Source: Rebecca billardiae RCC1528 (lineage: Eukaryota > Haptophyta). Taken from it: a stretch of DNA of 64,000 nucleotides. Of this stretch, positions 41,914-53,595 are shown piece by piece (the stretch's first letter is position 1; every line of letters starts with the position of its first letter). The notes under the pieces are model-generated. The model saw nothing but the letters and a program-made list of their open reading frames with translations, was not told the DNA's origin and ran no database searches. The position numbers were made by a program, and so were the translations under genes. The stretch spans positions 1,240,001-1,304,000 of the forward strand of contig OZ251228.1 of assembly GCA_965240325.2 (NCBI GenBank). The letters are read 5' to 3'.

Positions 41914-42197
41914 CCGCTGCCAACCCCCAGGGAGCGAGGGCTTTCAGTTGCGGCGGAGCTGCTCGACCACCGAGCCCGTCTCTCTGAAACGCGACAAGGG
42001 GGAGAGTAACGTGCGCACTCCGGACTGTCCGGATGGGAGTTGCCGCAGCCCGATGGGCCAATCACCGAGCGAAGCGACGACTCCACGCCAGAAGTAACGA
42101 CAACTCCGAAAAACGGTTCAAACGCCTGCTCATTTTTTATGATACGCCCCTTTTGATTTCTCTTGACCGCGCAGAAAATGACAATGGCGGCCGCCGA

Positions 42198-43047
42198 CGC
42201 CGCGCTGACGCTCTCATCACGCGCTGGCAGGACCCCCGCCGCTGCGGCGCCATCTACGCGTACACCGGCCGCCCGGTCGACTGGTACGCCGGCCTCGGCG
42301 GGCAGCTGATCCATCAGCTGAACAACTTCCTGCTCGCGCTCGCGGAGCGCCGGCCGTTTGCGCGCGACCGCGCGCGCTCGGCGTACTTTGCGCACACGTC
42401 GTGCGCCGGCGCGCAGTGGGAGTGCATCTTCCGCCGCGTCACCAACGACTCGAGCGACGCGGCGGGCGCGCGCGCGCGAGATCCGTGCCGGCATGCGACC
42501 CGGAGGCGTTTCGCCGTGTCGCGGGGCTGCGCGGCGCGTATGGCCGCGACTGGGACGCGGCGCGCGCCCTGCGCGTCCTCGCCCGACCCTCGCGCCTCGT
42601 CGCGAGCCTCGTGCGCGCCGTCGAGGCGGATGTTGGCTTTGGGCGCGCGCCGTGGGTGGCCGCCCGTGCGGCCGCGGCGGCTGTTAGCGGCGCGCCGGCC
42701 AACGTCGCGAAGCATCGGCGAGAGCTTGGGTGCGTGCGCCCCAGCGCGCACGCTCGCAGTGCACGTGACGCGCCAAGGCGACAAGCTCGAGGGCGGGCGA
42801 CGAGTGGGCCATCGTCTACTCGTCGGCGGAGCACATCGCCGCCTACCGGCACACGTGCGCGAACCAGCACGATCGTGCGAGTGCCTTCGATCTGCTTGGA
42901 ACGGACAACGGCACGCTCGCGGCGCTGCGACGGCCCGGCCAGCCGCGCGGACTCAGTCACAGTCGGCCCACGGCCGCGCGACGGACCGAGGGCGAGGGCG
43001 GACTAGTTCACCTCAGTCTGACCGTAGCAGCTAGTAACTATTTATAG
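42198..43047 (+). pseudogene. FUT8-like (alpha-1,6-fucosyltransferase / NodZ-type) remnant, frame-disrupted
   Basis: Four blocks in three frames read in order. Block 1 (about 42198-42480): CGAIYAYTGRP, GLGGQLIHQLNNFLLALAER, then AYFAHTSCAGAQWECIFRRV, matching the N-terminal part of algal FUT8-like enzymes. Block 2 (about 42465-42730): DPEAFRRVAGLRGAYGRDWD. Block 3 (about 42729-42798): TLAVHVTRQGDKLE, the donor-binding HVRRGDK-type motif with T in place of R. Block 4 (about 42796-43047): GDEWAIVYSSAEHIAAYRHT. The first frame change lies in a GC dinucleotide run and the last is between adjacent codons where no intron fits. So this is either a decayed gene or several sequencing indels. I do not offer a repaired sequence. 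Confidence 0.55.
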
Positions 43048-44511
43048 CGTCCGTGACGGGCCGAGGTCGAGTACTAACTGACAGTACACTAGACCAGTTG
43101 CACGCGTGAGCGCCGAAAAATTAAGCCGCTGCCGGACACTTTGTTTGGCAGTGGTAGTCACCGTCGCCGCCTCGGGCATGCCGCTGCCGCCGGCGGCGGC
43201 GGCAGCGGGAGCGTGGCATCAGCGGATATCTACCACCTTCTGCGTCACGCGCTGCGTCGTGCGCGCCAGATGGCAGGTGTCCCCGGTCCGCCGCGCGGAA
43301 GGCAGCGGTCGGCGAGCGCAGAGGTGGGAAGGTCAAGGAAGCGCGCAACGTGAGAGCTTCAGCAGCTTGCCCGTGTACGCGCTTCACGTAGGCGGTGTGG
43401 TTGCGTGCGCACGCCTTCTGTACCCGTACACGCGATCGCAGCGTGAGCCACTCCAGCCTGCCTGCGCATCGCGGGCCGCGCCGCCGGCGCCTCGTCTCCT
43501 GAATCCTCGTTCACGAGGACAGCACGTGTATCCGTGTGCGCGCTCGCTGCTGATGCCGATGGCGGCTCCCCGCGTCGAGGGCGTTTGGCTGGAGCCGCAT
43601 CCAAGGGCATATATCGTGGCTCCGGCTCCGGTCCACCCCCCCCAGCTCCGTTACGTCTTGGCCCCGAGCCGAGGTCAACCAAGCGGACCATGCAGCAGAG
43701 TCCCTGAGACTGAGTCCGACCCCCGAATCTTATTGAATATATATTGATGACTTCAACGAGAAATGTCGCATCCGACCACCTCCCAATAGGTTCAGACTCT
43801 ATTTTTACTATGTTACAATTACTCGTCCCTTACTCAGATTTCAGCACAACCCGGAAGCGCTCCGGACACCTGTATATATATATATATGCGAAAATGGTAC
43901 TGAGTAACCTGGTATCCGGGCTGGGTATTTAGTTATAGAAAATAGAGTCTGAACCCGTATTAATGGAGGAATGGAGGTGTGGCTGATGATCCATCTGCCA
44001 TCTGGCCGTAATGTCGTCCAAGGGACCGCCTGGGCCCGCCAGCCTGGGGTGGTCTAGGAGCTATCGTAAATCATCAGAGGCCGGCGATCCCGCCGATTGC
44101 AGTGTCAAGATGTAACGCTCCAGTGACCGGACTGGGGGGGATGGACCGAAGCCGGAGCCTGTCAGCGTAGTCGTCACGGTCCCACCCGATGCTGACGCTG
44201 AGGTGGCGCGCTTGCCGAAGTTGGCTGATGTCTTCTGCCTTTGGCCACCTCTGCGCGACCGCGCGTTCACGCTGCCGGCGCGCGGGCGGCGCGGGCGGCG
44301 TCGCTTGGTGAGCACCTGCCCTGGGTTTCGTCGTTCGTTCTCAGCGACGGTTGGGTCGATTGACATGCCGATTGGATTGGGCGCGACTTCGACCGCGCGC
44401 CTCCGGTGCGCAGATCACGGGCCGGGCCCGTCTTGGGGGGCCGGGGGGGGAACGTGTATGATCAGAATAATAGCAGGTGCATCTAATCTCCCGTAAGGCC
44501 GTAACGGTCGA
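43048..44511. other. Intergenic, no supported gene
   Basis: Contains ORFs at 43106-43747 (+) and 44061-44366 (-) without recognisable domains. Short G runs occur at 44133-44138 and near 44437-44450. A short TATATATA run at about 43874-43886. Confidence 0.45.
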
Positions 44512-44536
44512 GCACCCCTCGCTAGGCGAGGGGTGC
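44512..44536. repeat. Perfect 11-bp hairpin with 3-nt loop
   Basis: Arms GCACCCCTCGC and GCGAGGGGTGC around TAG. It sits 4 bp outside the left arm of the large inverted repeat. Confidence 0.8.
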
Positions 44537-44540
44537 GACG

Positions 44541-45294
44541 GAAAGGACAGTGGCAACCCGGTCAATCTGGCCCCGCGCCCCTCTCGCGGGCTCTGGCGCG
44601 CGAACGCTTTGTCACTACTGGCCGCCGAGCCGTAGATTGGCGCTCCGTGCACCAACAAAGACATCCCCAGCCGCATGCTGCCACTCGACACCTCGTCTCG
44701 CCTCGCGCGGAGCCAACTTGTGGTGTGCGGGAGCCACCCGAAGCACACTGGGCCGTGTAGCGACGCGCGTGGCGGGTCAACGGTGCATCGCGACGGCGTC
44801 GCACGCGCAATCCGTTGAGTACATACTCATGTCTGTCCCATGGCACGTCATGCACCGCCGTGTCGACACCTCGTCTCGCTTCGCGCGGAGCCAACTTGAG
44901 GTGTGCGAGAGCTACCCGAATCACAGGCTGTGCTGCGCGCGGCGCGTCGCGAGTCGGGAGTGCATCGGCGCACACGGCGGCGCATGACGTGCCATGGGAC
45001 AGACATGAGTATGTACTCAACGGATTGCGCGTGCGACGCCTTCGCGATGCACTGTTGACCCGCCACGCGCGTCGCTACACGGCCCAGAGTGCTTCGGGTG
45101 GCTCCCGCACACCACAAGTTGGCTCCGCGCGAGGCGAGACGAGGTGTCGAGTGGCAGCATGCGGCTGGGGATGTCTTTGTTGGTGCACGGAGCGCCAATC
45201 TACGGCTCGGCGGCCAGTAGTGACAAAGCGTTCGCCCGCCAGAGCCCGCGAGAGGGGCGCGGGGCCAGATTGACCGGGTTGCCACTGTCCTTTC
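44541..45294. repeat. Large inverted repeat: two 323-bp arms, 108-bp spacer
   Basis: Left arm 44541-44863 and right arm 44972-45294 are reverse complements with about five mismatches that I counted (about 98% identity). Both begin, reading inward, GAAAGGACAGTGGCAACCCG. The spacer begins with a third, diverged copy (about 44864-44932) of a unit inside the left arm near 44686-44758 (ACACCTCGTCTCGC, then GCGCGGAGCCAACTTG). No flanking target duplication was found. Could be a foldback transposon, an inverted duplication or a hairpin-RNA locus. Confidence 0.88.
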
Positions 45295-45423
45295 TGTTGG
45301 CGGTGTCGCAGAGCGACCCGCCGGCCGTTTACAGGGCGGAATAATAGGCAGAATAGTACCAGTCGTCGACTACTCGACTCGTCGTCGTTCATCACTCGTT
45401 CACAGCCCGTATCATCGGGCAGA

Positions 45424-46743
45424 ATGCGACCAACGATCGATCCAGCATGGGCGCTCGGCGTGGTGATCGGCACGCTGGCCGGTGTGGCGCGGTGCGACGA
45501 CGGACTGCGCGGGTGGGAGGTCGTGTGGATGGCACCCTTCCTCTCGGGCGGCGGCTACTCGTCCGAGGCGATCGCCTTGGCGCTCTCGCTGAGCAAGCAC
45601 GTGCGCGCGCTCAGCATCCGCCAGTTTGGCGAGCCCGCGGCCGAGGGCTTCGCCGAGGGGCTCACGGACGAGCAGTACGCGACGCTCGCGACGCTGTACC
45701 GCCGAAGACCACGCCGTCGCGCGCGTCGGCTCGTCGTCTGCCATTCGACGCCGGACGTGTGGGTGCCGGCTGCGTTCCCCGGCTGGGATGAGATCGAGCC
45801 GTGCCCGCCGCCCGACGCGGCGCTCTCGATCGGGCGGACGATGTACGAGACCGACCGGCTCCCCGCCGACTGGGTGCGCCGGTGCAACCGAATGGACGAG
45901 GTGTGGGTACCGACCGCGTTCCACCGCGACGCCTTTTCGCGCGCGGGCGTCGTCGCGCCGCTCGTTGTCGTGCCCGAGCCCGTCGACGTCCGCTTCTTCG
46001 ACCCGGCGCGGCACGCGCCGCTGCAGCTGCCGGGCGCCGCGAGCGCGCGGTCGGGCTCGGGCGGGTCGCCGCCGTTCGTCTTCCTCTCCGTGTTCAAGTG
46101 GGAGGCGCGCAAGGGGTGGGACGTGCTGCTGCGCGCCTACCTCGCCGAGTTCGGTGCGGCCGAGCGCGTGCAGCTCGTCCTCAAGACGACTCCGTTCTAC
46201 TCGACCGACGACTTCGACGGGCTGATCGCGCAGTTCAGGGCGACGCTGGGGATGGCGGAGGGTGAGCCGGCGCCGGAGGTCCATGTGCTCGACGACGAGC
46301 TGCCGCTCGCGCAGCTGCCCCGCCTCTACCGCGCGGCATCCGCGTTCGTCCTGCCAAGCCGCGGCGAGGGCTGGGGCCGGCCGCACGCCGAGGCGATGTC
46401 GATGGGGCTGCCGACGATCGCGACGAACTGGAGCGGGCCGACGGCGTTCATGACTGCTGAGAACTCGTACCCACTGCGCGTCGCCGCCCTCGTGCCCGTC
46501 GACACCCACGACGAGCGGCTGCGCGATGAGGGCCACCTCTGGGCAGAGCCAGATCTCGACCACCTACGCGCGCTCATGCGGCGCGTGTTCACTGAGCGTC
46601 AGGAGGCGGCGGAGGTCGGCCGGCGCGCGCGCCGCGATATGGTCGAGCACTTCAGCCCGGAAGCTGTCGGCCGCATCGCGCGCGAGCGCCTCGCCGACGC
46701 CGTCGCGGGCCGACGCACGCGTTCGACGAAGGAGGAGCTTTAG
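45424..46743 (+). CDS. GT-B fold glycosyltransferase (GT4 / group 1 type), 439 aa
   Basis: Single exon from ATG at 45424. The N-terminal WALGVVIGTLAGVARC may be a signal peptide or anchor. The N-domain shows WMAPFLSGGGYSSEAIALAL, the Gly-rich acceptor loop. The C-domain shows FVFLSVFKWEARKGWDVLLR at about residue 220 and LVLKTTPFY. The donor-binding E-x7-E motif is in SRGEGWGRPHAEAMSMGLP (about 310-328), followed by TNWSGPTAFM. Retaining GT4 enzymes use nucleotide sugars such as GDP-mannose. In an algal secretory pathway this would build surface glycans; donor and acceptor are unknown. A basic tail RRTRSTKEEL ends the protein. Confidence 0.85.
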   Translation: MRPTIDPAWALGVVIGTLAGVARCDDGLRGWEVVWMAPFLSGGGYSSEAIALALSLSKHVRALSIRQFGEPAAEGFAEGLTDEQYATLATLYRRRPRRRARRLVVCHSTPDVWVPAAFPGWDEIEPCPPPDAALSIGRTMYETDRLPADWVRRCNRMDEVWVPTAFHRDAFSRAGVVAPLVVVPEPVDVRFFDPARHAPLQLPGAASARSGSGGSPPFVFLSVFKWEARKGWDVLLRAYLAEFGAAERVQLVLKTTPFYSTDDFDGLIAQFRATLGMAEGEPAPEVHVLDDELPLAQLPRLYRAASAFVLPSRGEGWGRPHAEAMSMGLPTIATNWSGPTAFMTAENSYPLRVAALVPVDTHDERLRDEGHLWAEPDLDHLRALMRRVFTERQEAAEVGRRARRDMVEHFSPEAVGRIARERLADAVAGRRTRSTKEEL

Positions 46744-47059
46744 CCAGCACCTTTCAGTGGTGCAGCGATAGCTACAACGTAAGCTAGCTATCGCGGCTTT
46801 GACGAGGCGCACCCGCGTCTTGCACAAAGTCATGGAGGCAAAATATGAGATTGTTGATCGCAGCTTACGAATCTGTATGTCGAGTCGGTAAATCATATCG
46901 GTTTGAGCGCACCGAACTACTTAGAGCCTACAGGAAACCTCGCTGATGGACGAATAATATCTCGCGGACAAGCATCTCTCCGACTCAGTTGCCGAGCTCA
47001 GCTACCATAAGCCACGGCGCCTGTCGCGAAGGGACTGCTTCGCGTGGCCATTTTGGGCG
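46744..47059. other. Intergenic upstream of GSK3
   Basis: About 315 bp, AT-richer. CCATTTTGGGCG at 47048-47059 directly abuts the GSK3 ATG at 47060. No gene. Confidence 0.45.
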
Positions 47060-49696
47060 ATGGGCGACGTGCCGGATTTCGTGGATGAGGACGAGGCCGA
47101 CGTGTGGGAGGGCGGCGGCACCACGTACAAAATAGAAAAGGTCGTGGGGAATGGAGCGTTCGGAATCGTGTGGAAGGCGCGCGCGATCGACACGGGCGAG
47201 ATTGTCGCGATCAAGAAGGTGCTGCTCGACCGGCGCTACCAGAACCGCGAGCTGCAGATGCTCAAGGTGATGGATCACGACTGCGTGGTGCGGCTCAAGC
47301 ACTTCTACGAGAAGACGGTGCGGCGCCTGCTCCCCCGGCCGAGCGTGGCCGCAGCGCGCACGCAGCTCGCGCTCCGGCGCTCGCTCACGCCGGGAGGCAA
47401 CTGACGAGCTCGCGCCACGCGCCGCGCCCTGCGCGCCGCCGCGGTCCGTCGAGTGCAGGGGCGAAAGAAGGAGGAGACGTTCCTGCAGCTTGTGATGGAG
47501 TACCTCCCCGACACGCTGCGCTCGGTCACCCTCCGCTACCAGAAGAAGCGCAAGCGCTTCCCGATCGAGCACATCAAAGTGTATATGCTCCAGATGCTCA
47601 AGGCCATGGAGTACATCCACTCGCGGCGCATCTGCCACCGGGATATCAAGCCGGACAACCTGCTGGTCGACGCGACGTCGTTGCGGCTCAAGCTGTGCGA
47701 CTTCGGCTGCTCCAAGGTGCTCGTCAAGGGGCAGCCCAACATCTCGTACATCTGCTCGCGCTACTACCGCGCGCCCGAGCTCATGTTTGGTGCGACCGAG
47801 TACACGTGCGCGCTCGACATGTGGAGCATCGGCACGATCCTGGCGGAGCTGCTGCTCGGTCACCTGCCGTTCCAGGGGCAGGACTCGACGCAGCAGCACC
47901 TCGTCGAGATCATGAAGCTGCTCGGTGCGTGCACCCCGCGGCCCCGGCCGGACCGCGCCACGCGGTGTGCTGACGCGCACGCGCGCGCACCCAACGCTTG
48001 CGCCGACGCGCGCGCGCAGGGACGCCGGGGAACCACGACCTGCAGGCGATGGGCGCGTCATGCACCGCCGACGACCTGCCGAAGCTCAAGGCGTTCCCGT
48101 GCGTCGCCCCGCGCGCCGCCGCGCGCGCCGCCGCGCGCGCCGCCGCGCGCGCCGCCGCGCTCGCCGCCGCGCTCGCCGCCCGCCACGCGCCGCCTCTGCG
48201 CGCCGCGCGGCCGCGTGCGCAAAGCGGCCTATGCCGGCTCGCATCTGACCGTGACCCTATGCCGCGCGCTCACGTCACGGTGCGTGCGCAGCTGGGACCG
48301 CGTGTTCCCGGCGGGCACGCCCGACGACGCGATCGACCTCGTCTCGCGTCTGCTCGTGTACAACCCCGAGACCCGGCTGAATGCGCAGCAGGCCCTGCTC
48401 CACCCGTTCCTTCACGGCGTGAGCATCGGAGAGCAGAGCGCGGCGCTCGGCGAGTCGCCGACGCGGATGCGCGGCGACATCCAGTCGACGACCTCGGCGT
48501 GGATCGAGGAGTTTGGGAAGAGCCAGAGCTCGCTCGAGCAGTCGCTCTTCCCGTCGCTCGAGCAGTCGCTGCTCGCGGGCATCAAGCAGGCGTGCGGCCG
48601 CGCCGACAAGTCGCCAGGCGCGCAGGTGTCGGACACTGTCTACAACGCGCTCGTGGCGCAGGTCAAAAATGACGTCAAGGCCGCCAACGCGAACGCGGCG
48701 CGGCAGCGCGCGCAGACGATCGAGACGGCGCAGCGGCTGGGGCAGAAGCTCACCGCGATGGCGGCGGAGGCCGCGCCCGCCCCGCCACCCGCCGAGGGCG
48801 CCGACGGTGGCGCCGCCGATCGCGAGCGCCTGCAGGCCTCCGTGACCGCGCTCACGTCTCAGCTGGACGCGAGCAAGGCGGCTCAGACCGCGCAGGCGGA
48901 GCAGTTGAGAGTGCTGCAGGCGCGGCTGCAGGAGATCGAGGCGGAGCGCGCGATGGGCTCGGTCGCTCTCAGCGAGTCGGGCGCGCCGAAGCGCATGGTC
49001 GCCGCGAGTGCGCAGGTGCGCGCCGTCGCCGCAGCGCGCGCTGCCGACCGCCCGCATGGGTCCCCACGCGACGCGCGACGCGCGCCGCGCGACGCACCGG
49101 TCTGCCGCTCACGCACGCGATCGCCCTCGACGCGGCCGCTCCGTGCGCAGACGGACGAGGAGCTGATGCCGATGAACGACAAGGGCGTCGCCGAGGCGGC
49201 CATCGCCGGCCGGCGCGCCGGCGGGCGCTCGTACATGTCGGGCTTCTTCTCGAATAACGGGATTGTGCCGTCACCGCTGCTCAAGCGCCCGTCGGCCGTC
49301 GGCGGCAGCGGCAGCGGCAGCGGCGCGCCGACGGGCCGCAGGAGCGAGGGTACCAGCGGCGAGGCGGCTGACAACGCCAACGCGATCATGGACGGCTCGG
49401 CCAACCTCGGCGTCGTGCGGCCCTCCGGCGCGCTCTCGCCCTCGTCCAGCTCGCCGCGGAGCGGTGCCGCCAAGCCGGGCTTCTCAATTGGCCGGCCGAC
49501 TGGGATGGGGGGCTCGTCGGAGCCGTCGCAGCCCTCCTCCGAGGATGTGGTGCCGCCCAACCGCAGCCGGCGGTGCGCGCTCGCGCGCGCGGCGCGCGGG
49601 CGCGACGCCGCGCCGCGCGCATCGCGCTCACGCGCCCGGCCCCCGTGCCCCGCCACGCCGCCGCCCAACCGCAGCTCACACGTCGAGGACAAGTGA
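47060..49696 (+). CDS. GSK3: GSK3 / shaggy-type Ser/Thr kinase with C-terminal extension, about 656 aa
   Basis: Six exons: 47060-47317, 47459-47924, 48020-48098, 48292-49015, 49151-49572, 49675-49696; all GT-AG with donors GTGCG, phases close. Kinase landmarks: VVGNGAFGIVWKA (Gly loop), VAIKKV (Lys), LVMEYLPDTLRSV (hinge), HRDIKPDNLLVD (catalytic loop), LCDFGCSKVL, then SYICSRYYRAPELMFG, whose first Tyr is the GSK3 activation-loop tyrosine. Splicing rebuilds KLLG | TPG and AFP | WDRVFPAGTP, the GSK3 C-lobe. The C-terminal 300 residues (coiled-coil-like, Ser/Gly-rich) are extra to animal GSK3. GSK3 phosphorylates primed substrates in signalling and also regulates flagellar length in green algae. 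No N-terminal Ser-9-type site is obvious. Confidence 0.93.
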
Positions 49697-50644
49697 ACCC
49701 GCGCCTGAGGTAGTGGGGCAACCGCTCGGTTTGCGCGGCAGCGGCCGCCGCGCGGGCGCGGGCGAGCACGAGTGTCGGTGCGCTCCACTAAAGCGCGGGG
49801 CTCCACCCGGCCCCTGGCGGTGCACCGAGTACACCCATCGACGGACGACATCACTTCAGGAATTGGCTCTGAGCGCATCGGCATTCGGCCCGCGGGTCGA
49901 CGACGAGTTGGCCACCACGTCGGCGCGTGTGTTACTAGCGTCTAGCCCAAGGGTGCAATTGTGGCATGGCAGCCCGACGACGCGAGGCGATGCCCCGGAC
50001 CAGAGTCAAAGATGATCATCATCATGACGGCGGCAGTGCATATGACGAGTGACGATGGCCGCATGCGATTCGCGCATTGTCGACGGTCAACTCGGAGTCT
50101 ATGAGTATTATCATCATTATAATATATATATATTTAATTCGCGGTAATATCTTAGAGTTAATTAATACATATATTTTAATAAATAATAGATATATGATTC
50201 GTCGAGTCAATAAGTCTTCTGACGCGTGGCGCCGGGTGCCGCGCCTGTCCACGCGCAAGTAGTCACAGAATATTATATATAATTATATATAATAATCTTG
50301 AAGTTGAACTGATTGGCAGGCGGCGTCATCATCATCGTCCGGGCATCGGCATCCGCCCGGCGATCCCGTCGGCGTCGCGCGTCGGCGCGATCCGAGCATC
50401 ACGCACGAGACACGACGATGACGATATTGAGAATATAATTAATACGACGTAGTCATATACGATCGGTCATCGGATGGACGATAGATTGATGACGATGCCA
50501 GCATGGGCAAGTGATGCGCCTCATGCGGCCGATGGCGGTAGTCGTACGATTCGTCAGGCTCACTGTTCGTCATCCGTCGCGACTGCAGACGATCGAAGTA
50601 TTAATAATTCGTCCTGCGCTGAATATAATTCGTCGGATCGTCAG
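49697..50644. other. Intergenic, AT-rich core
   Basis: About 950 bp; 50115-50200 and 50270-50300 are TA-rich. No coding or RNA feature recognised. Confidence 0.5.
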
Positions 50645-52556
50645 CTAGAGTTTCAGATGAGTTATTCTCGGAGCCTCTGACACGGATGACTGCTGAGTGC
50701 AGGTGTGCACCAAGGGACCGCCGCGGTCGTTGGTCTTCCAGCCCATCAGCGGCGCGAGCTGGCCGCGGACGGGCGCAGCGCCGGCGGCGGTGGCGTTGCG
50801 CAGCAGTGCCTGCGCGTAGGTGCGCTCATCACGTGCGGTTCGGAAGTCGACCGTGCTCACGTCGGAGCCGCGCCAAGGCGCGCTGTCGTCCGAGACAACT
50901 ACGTCGCGTGGCAGCTGTGCGCAGGGCAAGCCCTGCCGCGTGGCCTCACACAGCGCGCGGTCGATCGCCTTGTGGTGAGCTCTGAGCCCCTTCAGCGTGG
51001 TGCGGGAAGGGGGGCAGTGTCCGTCGACGGACGGGCATGCGCCCATGCGCTCACACGAGCAGCGCAGCTGGCCCACGTACGCAGCGGCGCTCATGCCCTC
51101 GGGCGCGAAGCACGCATCCCCGTCGGTGCTGAGCCGCCGGAGCTCGTCGTCCAGCCGCGCGCTGGCCAGCGAGTACAGGAGCCGGTCGTCAGCGAGCGCA
51201 CGCTCGATGCGCGCCCGCGTCGCTGCCGCGTCAGGCTCGGCCGCCATCTCCGCCTTGTGCCGTGCGAGCACGTCGAGGCGGCTGGGAAGCACCGCTGCGT
51301 TCGCTGCAAGCCGGCGGCGCACGCCGGAAAGGGGCGTTGGCGCGCGCACGCGAGCGCCGCCCGCAGCGCCGGCCGCAGCGCGCTTCACTCGCTGCAGGGC
51401 TGCCACAGCTGAGCGAAGCGCTGCCTCGAATCTCGCCTCGCCACGCTCGCGCACGTCGAGCAGCGTGCGCCGGCCGCCACCAGCCGTGGCTGCGGCGCCC
51501 TTGTACGGATCCGTCCGGGGACTCCACCTGGACTCGAGCGCCCAGCTCGCCATCGCGCCCATGCTCGGAAGACCGAGCAGCGCGCCGTGTGTAGCAAAGG
51601 ACTCGGCAAGCCGCTCCATCAGGAGGAGGTGCAGGTGCGGGCGGTGGACGAGGGGGCGCAGCTGCGCCTCGGCGAGCGGCACGCCTGGCTGCCGCGCGCG
51701 CGCTGCGAACGCCTCCACGGGGAACGCGAGCTCGACCTGCATCGGGCAAGCGCCGCTCGCCTGCGCCGCGTCCGTACCGTTCCGTGGGCGCTCGAGGCAG
51801 GGCAGCCAGCTGTGCAGCCAGGAGGGGTGCCGGCGGCGGCGATGCTTGAAGAAGCTCCACACGCCCAAGTGCCACGCGTACGGCTCGCGCACGACGGTCA
51901 GCACGGCGAAGCGACACGTCGGCGGCGCAGGCCAGACGGCCGACAGGCGCGGCAGCGCCGCCGCCAGCTGCGCGGACTGCGCGGCGCTGCTGCCGGTGTG
52001 GTCCTCTCCGAAGACGAGCGGGTACGCGCGCCCGCCGAGGCTCGCGCGGAGCTCTGGCCCGAGGGCGTGCGCGTACGCGTCGAATGCGGGGCTTGAAGCC
52101 GCCTCCTTCCCCAGCACCATGCGCGCGTGCTGCGCGCCACTCTTGGCGAGGCCGTTTGCGAAGCCCATGCCAGGTGCGAACCCCCACAGGCATCTGTGGC
52201 TGAGGGGAATCCCGAGTTTGTAGCGGATGGCGGACCCAGCCTGCAGGGAGAGGCAAAGGCATCGGTGGGGCAAGCCCCACGCGGGCTACATCATCCCAGC
52301 TGCGAATGTGCTTCTGGCGAGATCCATCTCGCATCAGCAGGCATGATGGGTGATGGGGCGGTCGCACGCGGGTGCGGCGCACCGTCTTTGGGATGTGGCG
52401 GAAGACGAGCACGCCGCATCGGAAGGCGCGCTGAGCGATCAGCTTCGTGCATGCTGCGCTGAGATTTGCATCGGGGCGGCTATCCGCACCCGCCGCAGCC
52501 AGTCGTGCACCGCTGGCGGCGAGCACGATGATGAGCACGCGTTGGCCGCGCGCCAT
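50645..52556 (-). CDS. Golgi-type sulfotransferase, about 589 aa
   Basis: Two exons on the minus strand: 52556-52383 and 52240-50645, phase 0, donor GTGCGC. Residues 5-25 are a signal anchor (RVLIIVLAASGARLAAAG). The splice junction rebuilds the 5'-phosphosulfate loop: VFRHIPKT | AGSAIRYKLG (about 52-68). The 3'-phosphate motif is at about 169-190: FAVLTVVREPYAWHLGVWSF. These two PAPS-binding motifs at normal spacing identify the family. The C-terminal 340 residues, including a Cys-rich part (LRCSCERMGACPSVDGHCPP), are not part of a standard sulfotransferase. Probably sulfates carbohydrates in the Golgi; acceptor unknown. Confidence 0.8.
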
Positions 52557-53595
52557 CCTCCGCCGAGGAAGCGCTTTTCTATAGTTTTCTTTGCAGTACC
52601 CCCATATATAAAAGTTTCATATCAAGTTGGGCCTCCACACTTGAACTTCCCCAAGCAGAGTGAAGCAGTCCTGCTTGCTTATCTCCTAAACCCCTGGACG
52701 GGTAAATCCAGGTCCCCCCCCCCCCCGGAGTCCGGGAGGCCGCGACCAGTGTCGACGCTGAGTCCGGGCGGCGTCGCCACAGTCCCCAAGCGGCGGCTGG
52801 AGGAGCGACGGGCGCGTGAGCGTGGCGGCTCGCGGGTATCACCGGCCTTGTGGCACGTAGTCGCGCGTGTGCGCGCCGTCGCATTGCGTGTACAACACCA
52901 GACGCTGACTCCCATGCCATTGCCACGCCCTGAAGACTGCCTCGGCACCTTGTGTCTGCGTTCAAATGCTCACGAAGCTGGCTCGCGGCGCTTGTGGCAG
53001 TGCCTAGCGTGCAAGAAGCTGCTACAAGTGGTGCCATAGCACTCAAGACCCGGCCGTCACGCATGGGGCTAGTCGGGTAGGCTAATCTGTGCTATGGGCG
53101 ACCAGAAAAGCAGCTCGATCAGTGATCCGTGACTCTGGTAATGTCGTGCGGCACACACCGTTTGAAACGCGAGAGCGCGGCGCGTGCCTAACGTGACCTC
53201 TTTCAGGCGGCGTGCGGGGTCGGAAGTCCAGCGGGCGTGTACGTATACATTGTGCATACATACCCCCACCTCCCCGAGCCGTCTAATCGCGCCCAGGCTC
53301 CCCACATGTCGAGTCGGCTGGCAGGAAGTGACCGCTCGGCACAAGCTCAAGCCCGCAAGTGGTTGCGCGCGCCAACCGCAAGGGCGACGAGCGAGGAGAG
53401 ACATCAGTGGGCTGCTTTGTCGACGTTCCCCTACGTCTTGGAGCCCGCCCCGCCCAGCGTGCCGCCACGGAACGCCCCGCAATCGACCGCTAGGACGGTC
53501 GGCGAGCACGCACCCACCGCCGCCACGGCAGCCGTCCCCCCGAGCCAGGGGTGTAGGGGACAAGGCAGTGGTTGCCAAATCGGCGTGCAAGGGCG
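52557..53595. other. Intergenic, no supported gene
   Basis: About 1 kb with a 13-C run at 52714-52726. A plus-strand ORF runs 52350-53039 but overlaps the sulfotransferase first exon and has no domain. 53180-53595 is the likely GT47 leader. Confidence 0.45.

Noticed and set aside
42725-42745. A 15-bp GTGCGT...CAG intron in the FUT8-like remnant
   Set aside because: Fits frame and consensus but is far too short for splicing.
43106-43747. 213-codon plus ORF (GTG start)
   Set aside because: No ATG near the start, no domain, not in frame with the FUT8-like remnant.
52350-53039. Plus-strand 229-codon ORF
   Set aside because: Overlaps the sulfotransferase first exon and intron antisense; no domain.
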